64,000 nucleotides of DNA, taken from positions 1 to 64,000 of the forward strand of contig PXBH01000068.1 of NCBI GenBank assembly GCA_003565555.1, written 5' to 3'. The notes beneath the pieces were generated by a model. The model was not told where the DNA came from. It searched no databases and saw nothing but the letters and a program-made list of their open reading frames with translations. The translations under genes and the position numbers were made by a program. Positions 35,409 to 44,277 of this stretch are shown piece after piece. Source of the DNA: Cryomorphaceae bacterium. GTDB lineage: Bacteria > Bacteroidota > Bacteroidia > Flavobacteriales_D > Cryomorphaceae. Positions within the stretch are counted from its first letter, which is position 1; each line of letters begins with the position of its first letter.

Positions 35409-35975
35409 TCAGGATTGAGGGTTTTCAGAAGCTTCCGCTTCATCGAAAAGGATGAGGGCAAAGAGGGCGTAGTTGATCATGTCATAGTAATTCGCATCGA
35501 TGCCTTCGGAGACCAGGGTTTTGCCTGAATTGTCTTCGATCTGCTTGATGCGCAATATTTTCATCAAAATAAGGTCCGTGAGGGAAGAGAGCCGCATGTC
35601 GCGCCAAGCTTCGCCGTAGTCGTGGTTCTTTCGGATCATCAGGTTGTAAGCCTCACCGCTGTACTTGTCATACAGGCTTTCCGCAAAATCGTAATCGAGA
35701 TCCAGCTCGTCATTATCAATCAGTTCAAGCTGCATCAGCGCCATAATACAGTAGTTCACAATACCGATAAATTCAGGCTGAATGCCCTCCCCCACCAGGT
35801 TTTGTCGCGTTTCCTGAACGGTGCGTATACGGTTGGCTTTGATGTATATCTGGTCGGTAAGAGAACTGGTTCTCAAAATGCGCCAAGCGGTACCGTAGTC
35901 GCGCATTTTCTTGAAGAAGATATCTTTGCATTCTCCCAGCACCTTTCGGTATTCTCGGGAGGTGTGAGTGTTCAT
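35409..35975 (-). CDS. DUF1599 protein
   Basis: A 188-residue soluble protein with two copies of the same unit: KKMRDYGTAWRILRTSSLTD and RKNHDYGEAWRDMRLSSLTD, each followed by a helix KANRIRTVQE or KILRIKQIED and by an EGIxxxxxxxxNY motif. This is the DUF1599 duplication. Its fold is thought to be nucleotide-pyrophosphatase-like, but activity is unproven. The ATG at 35975 is chosen; ATGs at 35996 and 36038 are in frame but overlap or approach the divergent folP start. It is followed after one base by the BT_3928-like gene. Confidence 0.87.
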   Translation of the reverse strand: MNTHTSREYRKVLGECKDIFFKKMRDYGTAWRILRTSSLTDQIYIKANRIRTVQETRQNLVGEGIQPEFIGIVNYCIMALMQLELIDNDELDLDYDFAESLYDKYSGEAYNLMIRKNHDYGEAWRDMRLSSLTDLILMKILRIKQIEDNSGKTLVSEGIDANYYDMINYALFALILFDEAEASENPQS

Positions 35976-36008
35976 ATCTTTTGAAACTTTTATCATCTGA
36001 AAATCGCC

Positions 36009-36866
36009 GTGAAAGATAGTGCTTTTTACCGACGCCAAAATATAGAGGTCCGCGGAAGGCTGATCGAATTTAACAAGCCTTTAACGATGGGCGTGATCAA
36101 TGCCACCGACGACTCCTTCTACGCGGGCAGCCGGGTATCCTCTGCCGCCTCAGCCGCTGAAAAGGCTGTGAAAATGACCGAAGAGGGCGCGGACATTATC
36201 GATCTGGGAGCATACTCCACGCGGCCGGGGGGCGGTGTGATCTCACCCGAAGAGGAGCGCAAGGCACTGGTTGAGGCCGTGAAGGCGGTACGCTCAGCCC
36301 TCCCCGAAACGATCATCAGCGCAGATACTTTTCGCGCCGGCGTGGCAGAAGCCGCCGTAAATGCCGGTGCGGATATGGTCAATGACGTGGGCGGCGGCAG
36401 CTTTGACCCGCGCATGACGGAGACCGTGGCGGCCTGCCGGGTGCCCTATGTCTTGATGCACAACAGAGGCACACCGACTACCATGCACAAGAACCCCGCT
36501 TACGGTGACGTGGTGAATGAAGTGGTCCGTGAACTTTCCGTAAAACTTGACGCGCTTTACGCGGCGGGCGCGGCAGACGTCATCGTCGATCCGGGCTTCG
36601 GATTTGCGAAAAGCGCCGCGCACAATTTTGAGCTGCTCATGCGCCTCGAAGAGCTCAGCATCCTCGATGCTCCCGTACTGGCGGGACTGTCGCGCAAATC
36701 AATGATATGGCGCACGCTGGGGATCACTGCCGCAGATGCCCTGAACGGCACCACGGCCCTGAATATGCTGGCACTGGAGCGCGGTGCTCAAATATTGCGG
36801 GTGCACGATGTGCGGCCTGCGGCGGAGGCCGTGGCCTTGTGGGAAAGGTGCAGGCGATTTGCCTGA
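36009..36866 (+). CDS. folP: Dihydropteroate synthase
   Basis: A 285-residue DHPS, which joins p-aminobenzoate to 6-hydroxymethyl-dihydropterin pyrophosphate in folate synthesis. Motifs are MGVINATDDSFYAGSR (first pterin/Mg loop), GADIIDLGAYSTRPGG, ADTF, NDVGGG, HNRGTP, DPGFGFAKSAAHN and GLSRKSMI, with an RVHDVRPA end. All are the expected DHPS elements. One oddity: the usual NVTPDSF has become NATDDSF, with Pro replaced by Asp. The start is GTG at 36009. It is divergent from DUF1599, a common Bacteroidota arrangement. Confidence 0.95.
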   Translation: MKDSAFYRRQNIEVRGRLIEFNKPLTMGVINATDDSFYAGSRVSSAASAAEKAVKMTEEGADIIDLGAYSTRPGGGVISPEEERKALVEAVKAVRSALPETIISADTFRAGVAEAAVNAGADMVNDVGGGSFDPRMTETVAACRVPYVLMHNRGTPTTMHKNPAYGDVVNEVVRELSVKLDALYAAGAADVIVDPGFGFAKSAAHNFELLMRLEELSILDAPVLAGLSRKSMIWRTLGITAADALNGTTALNMLALERGAQILRVHDVRPAAEAVALWERCRRFA

Positions 36867-37063
36867 TCTTCAGTTTGAAATGCAGCGGAGCCTGATTCAG
36901 TGAAATCAGATTCAAAAATGAGCCGCCGAGTAAACGATTTTCGAAAAAAGGAACATCGCAGTTCTGAACCCAAAGGCTCACCTGTCGGCTTCCGGAAACC
37001 CCGGATGATGTTCGGATCAGAAAATAAAAATGATCGACTGACTTACGGGCCGAACAGATTTGC

Positions 37064-37071
37064 TATTTTTG
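37064..37071 (+). promoter_or_regulatory. -7 box (TATTTTTG) of a lipoprotein gene
   Basis: A perfect TAnnTTTG five bases before the GTG at 37077. It lies inside a longer open frame that starts at 36900 and so argues against that longer start. Confidence 0.7.
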
Positions 37072-37076
37072 AAGGT

Positions 37077-37565
37077 GTGAACCGCTTATTTCACTTTTCA
37101 GTTTTATGTCTTTTCGCACTGTGCGGGTGCGCTCAAGATGATTCTTCTCCCCCGCCGCCGACTTTTTTTGTCGCGACGATTGACGGAGAATTTATTGAAT
37201 TCCGCGACCCCAAGGTCTTTATCAAGAGAGAAGACGGATTTCCCGTTTCACAAGAAATTACCGCGCAGGTGATGGCCGATAATGTGATTGAGCGGACGCT
37301 CAGTTTTCGGTATGCCGGTGAGTTGAGTGCCGCGGGAACTGACAGCAGTTTTACGATTATTACAGGAGTCTATTATGAAAATGATTACTCCCAAAGTTGG
37401 GTCAACACCTCGGGCCCCGGAGGAATCGATCTTGTGCTGAACGGTTATCCTTTCCAAACCGCATCGGGGGTTTTCAGTGATTTTATTGCCGCGAGCGGGG
37501 GCGACTCCTTGTACATCTCTGACATTTCTTTCGGAAACATTCCGATTCGCTACGCAGATTTTTGA
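37077..37565 (+). CDS. Lipoprotein of unknown function
   Basis: A 162-residue lipoprotein. The GTG at 37077 begins MNRLFHFSVLCLFALCGC, a complete lipoprotein signal with lipidated C18. The same frame is open upstream to 36900, but those 59 residues are charged, unlike any exported N-terminus, and contain the promoter box. The mature protein starts with acidic and Pro-rich residues (QDDSSPPPP) and continues as beta-rich sequence (FFVATIDGEFIEFRDPKVFI). I do not recognise the family. It is a single gene downstream of folP. Confidence 0.75.
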   Translation: MNRLFHFSVLCLFALCGCAQDDSSPPPPTFFVATIDGEFIEFRDPKVFIKREDGFPVSQEITAQVMADNVIERTLSFRYAGELSAAGTDSSFTIITGVYYENDYSQSWVNTSGPGGIDLVLNGYPFQTASGVFSDFIAASGGDSLYISDISFGNIPIRYADF

Positions 37566-37661
37566 TTCGTTGTCCATACCGTCGCGGTGATGCGGCCCGT
37601 CTTTGACCCCTCCCTCACCCGAGGCCGGAAAAAACATCGAAATACAGAACACCATACATGA

Positions 37662-37840
37662 CTAAACCAGAGTCTATCCATTTAGTCAAGAGTCTGATTC
37701 AGAAAGTTCAGTAGCAAGGCGCACGCAGGATTGAAAAACAAGCCCGCCCGAACGGTACGGGCGGGGAGTTGACTAAAGTCAATGACTGTTTTCAATCCAA
37801 GTGCAACGCCGCTAATGGACTTTATGGACAGACTCTAAAC
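37662..37840. mobile_element. MITE-like inverted-repeat element
   Basis: Left end AGAGTCTATCCATTTAGTC (37669-37687) and the reverse complement of the right end, 37817-37836, agree in 16 of 19 bases. Matching continues inward (GGATTGAAAA occurs in both arms) to a GC-rich apex CCCGCCCG / CGGGCGGG near 37744-37766, beside a second small palindrome TTGACT-AA-AGTCAA. CTAAAC occurs at both outer ends (37662-37667 and 37835-37840) as a possible target duplication, partly overlapping the right arm. No coding content. It could be a MITE, or a REP-type folded repeat. Confidence 0.68.
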
Positions 37841-37937
37841 TAAGGGCTCCGCTGCATCATGCCTCACGCTCGATCTTCGATTTGCAGCGCTGCGGAAGGT
37901 GAGGCGAGATGTACTGTTCTCATCCTCGCGACATCCC

Positions 37938-37945
37938 TACCTTTG
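37938..37945 (+). promoter_or_regulatory. -7 box (TACCTTTG) of the YpdA-like gene
   Basis: A perfect TAnnTTTG, 58 bases before the ATG at 38004. It lies inside the longer open frame beginning at 37899, supporting the ATG at 38004 as the start. Confidence 0.68.
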
Positions 37946-38003
37946 TCGGCTCGCCCGACATCCCTCACGCCAAACAATCCTTCCGACAATCGGTTTTTTA
38001 CCC

Positions 38004-39011
38004 ATGAGTGCAGCAGACAACATCATACCCGTCGCCATCATCGGCGGAGGCCCCGTGGGAATCGCCGCGGGCGCCGAATTAAAGAAAAAAGGCATTGACA
38101 GCCTGATCATCGAAAAAGGAAGCGTGACCGAGTCCATCCGGCGCTACCCCAAGCGGATGAAGTTTTTCAGCACGGCCGAGAACATCGAAATAGCCGGGGT
38201 GCCTTTTGCTACCGGCAACGTGAAAGCCGACCGCAACGAGGCCATGCAGTATTACCGAAAGGTGGCTGCCTATTTTAAGCTTGATTTTGCCCTCCGCACC
38301 GAGGTAACGCAAATCGAGAAGAAAGGAGACCTTTTTCACGCCGCAACCAAAGACGGACGCGGATTCCGGGCGGAAAAAGTCATTATCGCCACGGGGTATT
38401 TCACCAAGCCCCGTATGCTGGACATTCCCGGAGAAAACCTTCCCCACGTACACCACTATTACGACGAGCCCTATGCCCATTCATTCGGCAAGGTAGTGAT
38501 CGTGGGTGCCGGCAACAGTGGTGTAGAAGCGGCTTTGGAGCTCTACCGTCACGATGTGGACGTGACCCTGACCGCACGCGGAGATGACATCAAGTCAACT
38601 GCAAAATACTGGCTGGTCCCCGACCTGAAGAACCGAATCAAGGAAGGTAAGATCAAATTGATCACCGGTGCCGTGCCCCGTGCCATCGATGAGAACGGCG
38701 TACACCTGACCTTCCGGGACGGAACAACCAAGGTGCTGCCGGCCGATGCCGTATACCTCCTTACCGGGTACCTTCCCGACGCAGACTTTCTGAAACGCTG
38801 CGGGCTCAAACCCGATCCCAAATCCCTGATTGTGCCGCACAACCCGAAAACTTTTGAAACCGATATCTCGGGCATGTACCTCTGCGGCACGGTCATGGCG
38901 GGAGTACACACCGAAAAAGTCTTTATAGAAAACGGACGTGAACACGCCGAAGTCATTGCCGCCCACATTGCCGAACGCTCAGCAGCTGCCCGGCAAGTCA
39001 AAACGGATTGA
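38004..39011 (+). CDS. ypdA: YpdA-family FAD/NADPH disulfide reductase
   Basis: A 335-residue flavoprotein of the thioredoxin-reductase-like fold. The FAD-binding Rossmann motif VAIIGGGPVGIAAG is near the N-terminus and the NADPH motif VVIVGAGNSGVEAALELYRH in the middle. The CxxC of thioredoxin reductase is absent. KFFSTAENIEIAGVPF and the end GMYLCGTVMAGVHTEKVFIE fit YpdA, the bacillithiol-disulfide reductase. The ATG at 38004 is chosen because a -7 box lies upstream within the longer frame. A role in bacillithiol recycling is a family inference; no bsh genes are in the window. Confidence 0.85.
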   Translation: MSAADNIIPVAIIGGGPVGIAAGAELKKKGIDSLIIEKGSVTESIRRYPKRMKFFSTAENIEIAGVPFATGNVKADRNEAMQYYRKVAAYFKLDFALRTEVTQIEKKGDLFHAATKDGRGFRAEKVIIATGYFTKPRMLDIPGENLPHVHHYYDEPYAHSFGKVVIVGAGNSGVEAALELYRHDVDVTLTARGDDIKSTAKYWLVPDLKNRIKEGKIKLITGAVPRAIDENGVHLTFRDGTTKVLPADAVYLLTGYLPDADFLKRCGLKPDPKSLIVPHNPKTFETDISGMYLCGTVMAGVHTEKVFIENGREHAEVIAAHIAERSAAARQVKTD

Positions 39012-39170
39012 ACCCTGCACGGAAGCACGACCGTGGAAACCACCGCAGGTCGAGGGGGATGAAAAAAACGCTAAAATTTTGTAACTTCGGGCAATATTGA
39101 AAGCATAAAACGGGTTGATAATCGGCCCGTACAAGCTGCACAGAAAGTTGAAAACAGAGACGGCAAAACC

Positions 39171-39800
39171 GTGAAAAGAATCCTTCATACCTTCTTCATC
39201 TTCGGCGCACTCGTCGCTGCCGCTCCGCTGTGGGGTCAGACCAAGATGTACGGAATTAACGTAGGGGCGGGAAGCACGGATATCGTTCGACAGAACGAAG
39301 AGGCGATTTTTGTTTCGCCCCTCAACAGGGACAATGAAGATTTTTTGCAGGTAGGATTGGATTATCAATACGCCCCCGGCAATTCGAGTATTTTCTTCAA
39401 GAGCGGCCTGATGTACAATGCCCGTACTACGGACAATACCGCGCTGGACTATCTGCGTGCCCCTTTCGGTATCGACATCGGTATCGGAAACACCTTCCAA
39501 TTTATTTTCGGTGCGAATGTCTTCACCGGCTTTCTTCTGGCGCATTCGGGATTTGAAGACAACAGAGATTTTAATGACAACATGCGTCGTTTTCAGTTCG
39601 GCTGGGGCGGCAATTTGGGTTTCGGTCTCGACCTCTCAAAAAGGGTCAATCTCAACCTCATGTACCAGCGAAATTTCGAGCTTACAGAAATGTACTCCGT
39701 TTCTCCCTCAGTGGGCAAAGGCAACGATGAGGCGTATAACCTCACCGGTCAAGACGGCTTCGTTCGCATGGGGCTCAATTATAAGATTCTCACTCCCTGA
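39171..39800 (+). CDS. Small outer-membrane beta-barrel protein
   Basis: A 209-residue exported protein. The GTG at 39171 starts a signal peptide ending PLWGQ. The mature part alternates hydrophobic and polar residues as in an eight-stranded barrel (FLQVGLDYQYAPGNSSIFFK, FQFGWGGNLGFGLDLSKRVN, LNLMYQRNFELTEM), and it closes with a barrel-type strand (FVRMGLNYKI). This resembles the outer-membrane protein beta-barrel families of Bacteroidota; no close family is recognised. A box TAACTTCG (39082-39089) lies upstream. It precedes a larger barrel protein gene by 69 bases. Confidence 0.75.
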   Translation: MKRILHTFFIFGALVAAAPLWGQTKMYGINVGAGSTDIVRQNEEAIFVSPLNRDNEDFLQVGLDYQYAPGNSSIFFKSGLMYNARTTDNTALDYLRAPFGIDIGIGNTFQFIFGANVFTGFLLAHSGFEDNRDFNDNMRRFQFGWGGNLGFGLDLSKRVNLNLMYQRNFELTEMYSVSPSVGKGNDEAYNLTGQDGFVRMGLNYKILTP

Positions 39801-39832
39801 ATTGCCTCCGCAAAGCGAGGTGATTTTTAACC

Positions 39833-39862
39833 TTTGCCTTTCCGGAGGTTCCTCTATTTTTG
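39833..39862 (+). promoter_or_regulatory. Complete promoter (TTTG-N18-TATTTTTG)
   Basis: The -33 element TTTG is at 39833-39836 and the -7 element TATTTTTG at 39855-39862, spaced 18 bases. Seven bases separate the -7 box from the ATG at 39870, implying a leaderless or near-leaderless mRNA. The promoter overlaps an upstream in-frame extension, deciding the start. Confidence 0.8.
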
Positions 39863-39869
39863 TGCGCAC

Positions 39870-42026
39870 ATGAAGTCTGCCTCTACGCTCCTCGGTATTA
39901 CGCTCGCACTTTTGTGCGCGCTTCTCACCCTTTCGGGAAAATCACAACGCGCTCCGGGACGCGGGATCGCACCGCTGAGTGAAATCGAGCTACGTGTGGA
40001 TACCCTTTCATTCCGCTACACGGCCGACAGGATTACCTTTCGCGGGGAGCGCCACCTGGCCTTCAAATATGAAAATGACGAAACTACAGCCGAGCTGCGC
40101 CTGCGACCGCAAAAAAATTTGCCGGCAAGGCCTGAAGTAACCCTTCTCCCTTCTGCAGACTACGATATTCTGGACACGCTCGTATATATCGAGGGTGACG
40201 AGGAGGCTTACTTCCGGACACGACTGCGCTTCAAATCGCTTTCATACACCGATTTCCTTGCGCTCGTACTCGAAACACAAACGGGTAATGAGGAACGAAC
40301 CCTCTCCGTGCCCCTTCTGCCCTATACCCAAACGCGCGCCGAAATCAGGGTCGGCAACGAAGACCTGTACATCGGGGAGGAAAAAAGGTTTGAAATCACT
40401 ACCGACCGGTTGAGCAACCTAAAGCTGGACGGGGTGTGGAGAAAGAGCGATGCATTAGAATACCGGGTTTTTGAGAAGGGGGGCACAGGATACCTCTCCG
40501 TGATTCCGCAATCTTCGGGAGCCCATGAACTGACGCTCATCCTCGAGACCAAGCGCCCCATGCTGAGCGCCTTACTTCGACCCACTTTCGAACTCGAACC
40601 GCTCACGCTCAATTTTTTGGCCCGGGGTTCGAGACTGATTTTCCTTCGGCTCGACCAAAGGGAGGTCATTCGCGAGCGGGACAAAACAGAGGGCATCGAG
40701 GTGCAAATCGACTCCCATCGCGCGCTCTCCATGAACAAAACCTACCGCATTGAAGACCGCGAAGAGCGCGGAGGGCATCTCGTAGCTGAACTTTTCACCC
40801 AGCGCCGCCTCAGCAACGACCGGGTGCTCTGTATTCTTCGCCCTTACGCCGATCACCGCACCACCGATGGCTACCTCTTCATTAAAGACGGCGACGACCC
40901 CAAGTTCATCACCAACATCAACATCTCACCCGAAGCCGAAATCAGCCGGATTTCGCTGATGCGCAAAGGCGGTGAATGGACCGAAACCCAAACCGTAAAA
41001 CCGGGTGAAACGGTGGATGTAAGGATTGAAGGCATAGGTCTGAGACTGGCCCGTTTTCACTTTGACGGAGCGGAAATTCTGGAGCGTGACAGCCTCACCC
41101 TTACCGATCGATCGGCGCAACTCACCCTGCGCATTCCCGTAGATATCAAGCAGCGCAAGATAGAGATCTACAACCGCGAAAAAAAGATGGGACAAGGACT
41201 TTCGGTAACCGAATACCGGAGGCCCCGCGAATTGGATTTCGTGAAAATCAATTACGGTGAAGGCTACAGAAACCTCGTCGACATAGACAAGACGATCCTC
41301 TACAACCACGCCGTTCCGGATGTGACCATCGACTTCGATTACGACCTCATCGACCGCGGTGATGAGCTATACGGGCGGCAGTGGCTGGAAATCGAGGTAA
41401 GGCTGAAAGGCCCGAGAAACGAACTGATCGAAATGCAGCAAATTCCGCTTCTCGCAGTTTGCCCCGGTGCGGCCTCACCGCGGTACGGCTCCTACGGTGC
41501 CGCGAATTGCAATCTACAACCGGTAAGTATCAACAGCATCCTCTCACGAAAGACCCACAGCCTGGAAGCGTGGTCGAAAATAGAAATCCGCGTGCGCCAT
41601 AAATCGGAAAGGTATGACGGGGAAGGCTACAGCAAGTCCATAGAAATTGTGCGGCAAAAACTGGCCACCTTTGATGTAGAGCTTTCCCTACCCGCGGGTC
41701 TGGTGACCCAGCGCATCGGGCAAGATAATTTGGAAGGCCTCGCCGGTATTTCCCTGGCCATGCTGGCCCAATTCAGCTTTTACGACAAAGAGGCTGTACA
41801 AAAAATGAAGCCCTACAAACTGGGAGGCGGATTCCTGTTTATCAATGCCTTTAATCTCAACCCCGAAGTAACCGATCGCGACCTCGGTATCGTGATGCTC
41901 GGCTCGGTGTACCCCACGGGCGCCGACAGAAAATTGAGCTTCCCCCTTTACGGCGGCGGCGGATATTTTCTGAATGATGCCGAATTTTTTCTCCTCCTCG
42001 GCCTCGGAATTCGGTTGAGCTTTTGA
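39870..42026 (+). CDS. Large envelope protein with C-terminal beta-barrel, family unknown
   Basis: A 718-residue exported protein with a signal peptide ending SGKSQ. Residues about 30-560 are beta-rich repeats resembling Ig-like or beta-sandwich domains (ELRVDTLSFRYTADRITFRG, RSRLIFLRLDQ-like strands, TVKPGETVDVRIEGIGLRLA). The last 110 residues look like an outer-membrane barrel or autotransporter-type end: GGGFLFINAFNLNPEVTDRD, VMLGSVYPTG, LSFPLYGGGGYF, and the final LGIRLSF. I do not recognise the family. A well-formed promoter precedes it. The neighbour upstream is a small barrel protein; a surface-complex role is possible but unproven. Confidence 0.78.
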   Translation: MKSASTLLGITLALLCALLTLSGKSQRAPGRGIAPLSEIELRVDTLSFRYTADRITFRGERHLAFKYENDETTAELRLRPQKNLPARPEVTLLPSADYDILDTLVYIEGDEEAYFRTRLRFKSLSYTDFLALVLETQTGNEERTLSVPLLPYTQTRAEIRVGNEDLYIGEEKRFEITTDRLSNLKLDGVWRKSDALEYRVFEKGGTGYLSVIPQSSGAHELTLILETKRPMLSALLRPTFELEPLTLNFLARGSRLIFLRLDQREVIRERDKTEGIEVQIDSHRALSMNKTYRIEDREERGGHLVAELFTQRRLSNDRVLCILRPYADHRTTDGYLFIKDGDDPKFITNINISPEAEISRISLMRKGGEWTETQTVKPGETVDVRIEGIGLRLARFHFDGAEILERDSLTLTDRSAQLTLRIPVDIKQRKIEIYNREKKMGQGLSVTEYRRPRELDFVKINYGEGYRNLVDIDKTILYNHAVPDVTIDFDYDLIDRGDELYGRQWLEIEVRLKGPRNELIEMQQIPLLAVCPGAASPRYGSYGAANCNLQPVSINSILSRKTHSLEAWSKIEIRVRHKSERYDGEGYSKSIEIVRQKLATFDVELSLPAGLVTQRIGQDNLEGLAGISLAMLAQFSFYDKEAVQKMKPYKLGGGFLFINAFNLNPEVTDRDLGIVMLGSVYPTGADRKLSFPLYGGGGYFLNDAEFFLLLGLGIRLSF

Positions 42027-42088
42027 CCCCACCCGTATCGCTCGATCAGAGGCAGTGCACGAAGTGATTTTCACGAAAGCGGCGAGCC

Positions 42089-44263
42089 CTACACGATAAA
42101 CCGCCAAATTAATTTGCCGAGTACCGTGCCGCGTTCACTCACCCAAGAGCCCGAAGTGGTGTCGTAAATCTGGTTTACAATCAGGAAGAAGTCGGTTCCT
42201 ATTTTCGGGATAATCTGAAGGCGAAAATTGAGGTTAAATTCGTCCTGCGCGCTGTTCCACTGCGTAAGTACAGAGCCGAATACATTCGGATTCAGCGCGT
42301 ATTCAATTCTGGAACCGATGAGATCCGTCTCGAAGGAGCCGTAGGGCAGATCGATCACATTTTTCTCATATCGGAGGCTGATGTTGAAGTACTTCGATGT
42401 GCGCCACAGCAGATTAGATCTGGTTTGCGTGGATGTACCGTCGTAAAATTCCCCGATGATAAACTTGGAGTACAGCGAAAAGGTACGCCCCTGAAAACTC
42501 TGAAACTCGGCCTCATGCTGCCGCCACCAATAGGACCCCGTGGGTATCACCACCCCGGGGGAAATCTCAAAATCTCCCCGAAGGCCTTCCGACACCACAC
42601 GGTAATCAAATCCTATGCGCTCCCCGCTCCGCGTGTCGAATCCGAAATAGCGAAACTGATAGTCGAATGACTGAATCTCTTTGGTATCATCAAATTGAGT
42701 GTAGGTGAGTCCCCCCGGGGTGAAATCAAACTGCCGTATCCACATAAAGCGCCGCTTTGGTCTGGGGCGCAGATTGATTTGCGCAAAGCTCTCGCGAAAA
42801 TTCCGCCTCCGCATCAGGCCCACTTCGGGATCGAAAGGTGCGGGGCTACGCTGGGTGCTTGCGAAAATGTTGATTTGGTCATTGGGATAGCTCAAGAAAG
42901 CCCGATAGGCAAAAGCATCCCCCACCCATCCGTCGTCAGTATTGTGTGTTTTGATAAAAGCGCCGCCCACATCGAGGTTTCGGTTTCCCAAAAACCGGGC
43001 AGTACTGAAGCGGCCGTTGACTCCGGTGGTAGTATGCCACCTGCCGCGTTCGAACTTATTCACCGACATGGCACCTACCACGCTCTGACGGCCCACATCC
43101 TGCCGCCAGCTCCCCACGCTGAAGTTTTGCGCGGGGGTATCATCCGTGGCAGCGGTCTGCAAAGACATCAGGCCCACGGTGCTGTTGGCTTCTTTTCCCA
43201 GAAGGCGGGCTCCGGCTATGATCGGGACAGTCTCGAGGCTGCCGTCTTCGCGCTCGCTCAACCCGATGCGCCGGGTATAAAAGGGAATGATGCGGTTGCC
43301 CCCGAAACCCATGTCGAAGAAGTCGTCCCCTTCGAGAAAAAACTCTCGGAGCTCCGGAAAGAAAAGCGGAAAACGCGTGATGTTGATTTGCTGTTGGTCT
43401 GCCTCTACCTGGGCAAAGTCCGTATTGAAGGTCACGTTGAGCCGGTAGGTAGGCGTAATCAGGTAATTGATGTCGCCGCCGGCATTGCCCACTGCACCGG
43501 TATTCTCTCCGCTGTACTCCCCGCCCCCGAGTCCGTAAGGCTTCACCTCTACAAACTGCTTGTCCTCGAGCTGATCCAATCCTATGAGACTCCCCGCCTG
43601 ATTCACCTGCTCAATCCTGTTGTCGCGGCTCCATCCTTGCCAGCGCGACTGCTCCCGTTTGCGCCGAATATTGCGCTCGAAATTGATGCCCCATACCTGC
43701 TTGTCTAATCCCATGCGGTACTTCAGGGTATAAAACGGAATTTTGAATTCGGCAAACCAGCCTTCCGAGGTCACCGTAGTGCGCACGTCCCATACCCCGT
43801 TCCAGAAGGCGTTGGTGCTGCCTCCGTTGTTAAAAACCTGCAGATCGCCGCGCGCACCGTTGGGATTGGTGACAAACATGAAGCCGTTGCGCTTGTCGTT
43901 GTAGGTATCGAGAATGATGATAAAATTGTCGTCCAACTCGTAGTTGAAATCCCGGCGGAGTTCTTTGGCGATGATCTTCTCGGGACGACTGTCATAGCAC
44001 CACACCCCGATGTAGATGTGGTCATTATCGAAGATCAGGGCTACCTCTGTGCGCTCCGAGGCGGGCTCCCCGAAATTGAGTTCGCGCTGGGTAAAATTGG
44101 AGATTTTCACAGCATTTTGCCAGGCTTCCTCATCGAGGCGACCGTCGAGTTCGATGGGCGCTTCGGTATATCCCGCTGTCATCGTATTGGGCAGGCTTAC
44201 CTGAGCCTGAAGACCATGCACTACCGTCCAAAGCATGAGGAATATTGCGAACCCGCTTCTCAC
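42089..44263 (-). CDS. DUF5916 protein with family-9-like carbohydrate-binding domain
   Basis: A 724-residue outer-membrane protein. The signal peptide ends GLQAQ. Residues about 30-190 form a CBM9-like domain (APIELDGRLDEEAWQNAVKI, HIYIGVWCYDSRPEKIIAKE). The DUF5916 part follows (RLNVTFNTDFAQVEADQQQI, FPLFFPELREFFLEGDDFFD), then a beta-barrel ending near GKLIWRFIV. The GTG at 44263 directly begins the signal peptide and has a perfect -7 box six bases upstream; the frame is open to 44335 but that extension holds the promoter. The ligand is unknown; the CBM9-like part suggests a sugar or polymer. Single gene, convergent with the preceding barrel gene. Confidence 0.87.
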   Translation of the reverse strand: MRSGFAIFLMLWTVVHGLQAQVSLPNTMTAGYTEAPIELDGRLDEEAWQNAVKISNFTQRELNFGEPASERTEVALIFDNDHIYIGVWCYDSRPEKIIAKELRRDFNYELDDNFIIILDTYNDKRNGFMFVTNPNGARGDLQVFNNGGSTNAFWNGVWDVRTTVTSEGWFAEFKIPFYTLKYRMGLDKQVWGINFERNIRRKREQSRWQGWSRDNRIEQVNQAGSLIGLDQLEDKQFVEVKPYGLGGGEYSGENTGAVGNAGGDINYLITPTYRLNVTFNTDFAQVEADQQQINITRFPLFFPELREFFLEGDDFFDMGFGGNRIIPFYTRRIGLSEREDGSLETVPIIAGARLLGKEANSTVGLMSLQTAATDDTPAQNFSVGSWRQDVGRQSVVGAMSVNKFERGRWHTTTGVNGRFSTARFLGNRNLDVGGAFIKTHNTDDGWVGDAFAYRAFLSYPNDQINIFASTQRSPAPFDPEVGLMRRRNFRESFAQINLRPRPKRRFMWIRQFDFTPGGLTYTQFDDTKEIQSFDYQFRYFGFDTRSGERIGFDYRVVSEGLRGDFEISPGVVIPTGSYWWRQHEAEFQSFQGRTFSLYSKFIIGEFYDGTSTQTRSNLLWRTSKYFNISLRYEKNVIDLPYGSFETDLIGSRIEYALNPNVFGSVLTQWNSAQDEFNLNFRLQIIPKIGTDFFLIVNQIYDTTSGSWVSERGTVLGKLIWRFIV

Positions 44264-44269
44264 AGCGGG

Positions 44270-44277
44270 CAAAGGTA
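44270..44277 (-). promoter_or_regulatory. -7 box (TACCTTTG) of the DUF5916 gene
   Basis: A perfect TAnnTTTG on the minus strand six bases before the GTG at 44263. It decides the start against the longer in-frame option. Confidence 0.7.

Larger units (their letters stand above)
37566..38003. other. 438-bp intergenic region with MITE-like element and ypdA promoter
   Basis: Contains the inverted-repeat element at 37662-37840 and the -7 box of the downstream reductase gene at 37938-37945, both listed separately. No gene is supported. Confidence 0.6.

Noticed and set aside
36900-37076. 59-residue N-terminal extension of the lipoprotein
   Set aside because: Charged sequence that contains the TATTTTTG promoter box; the GTG at 37077 starts a complete lipoprotein signal.
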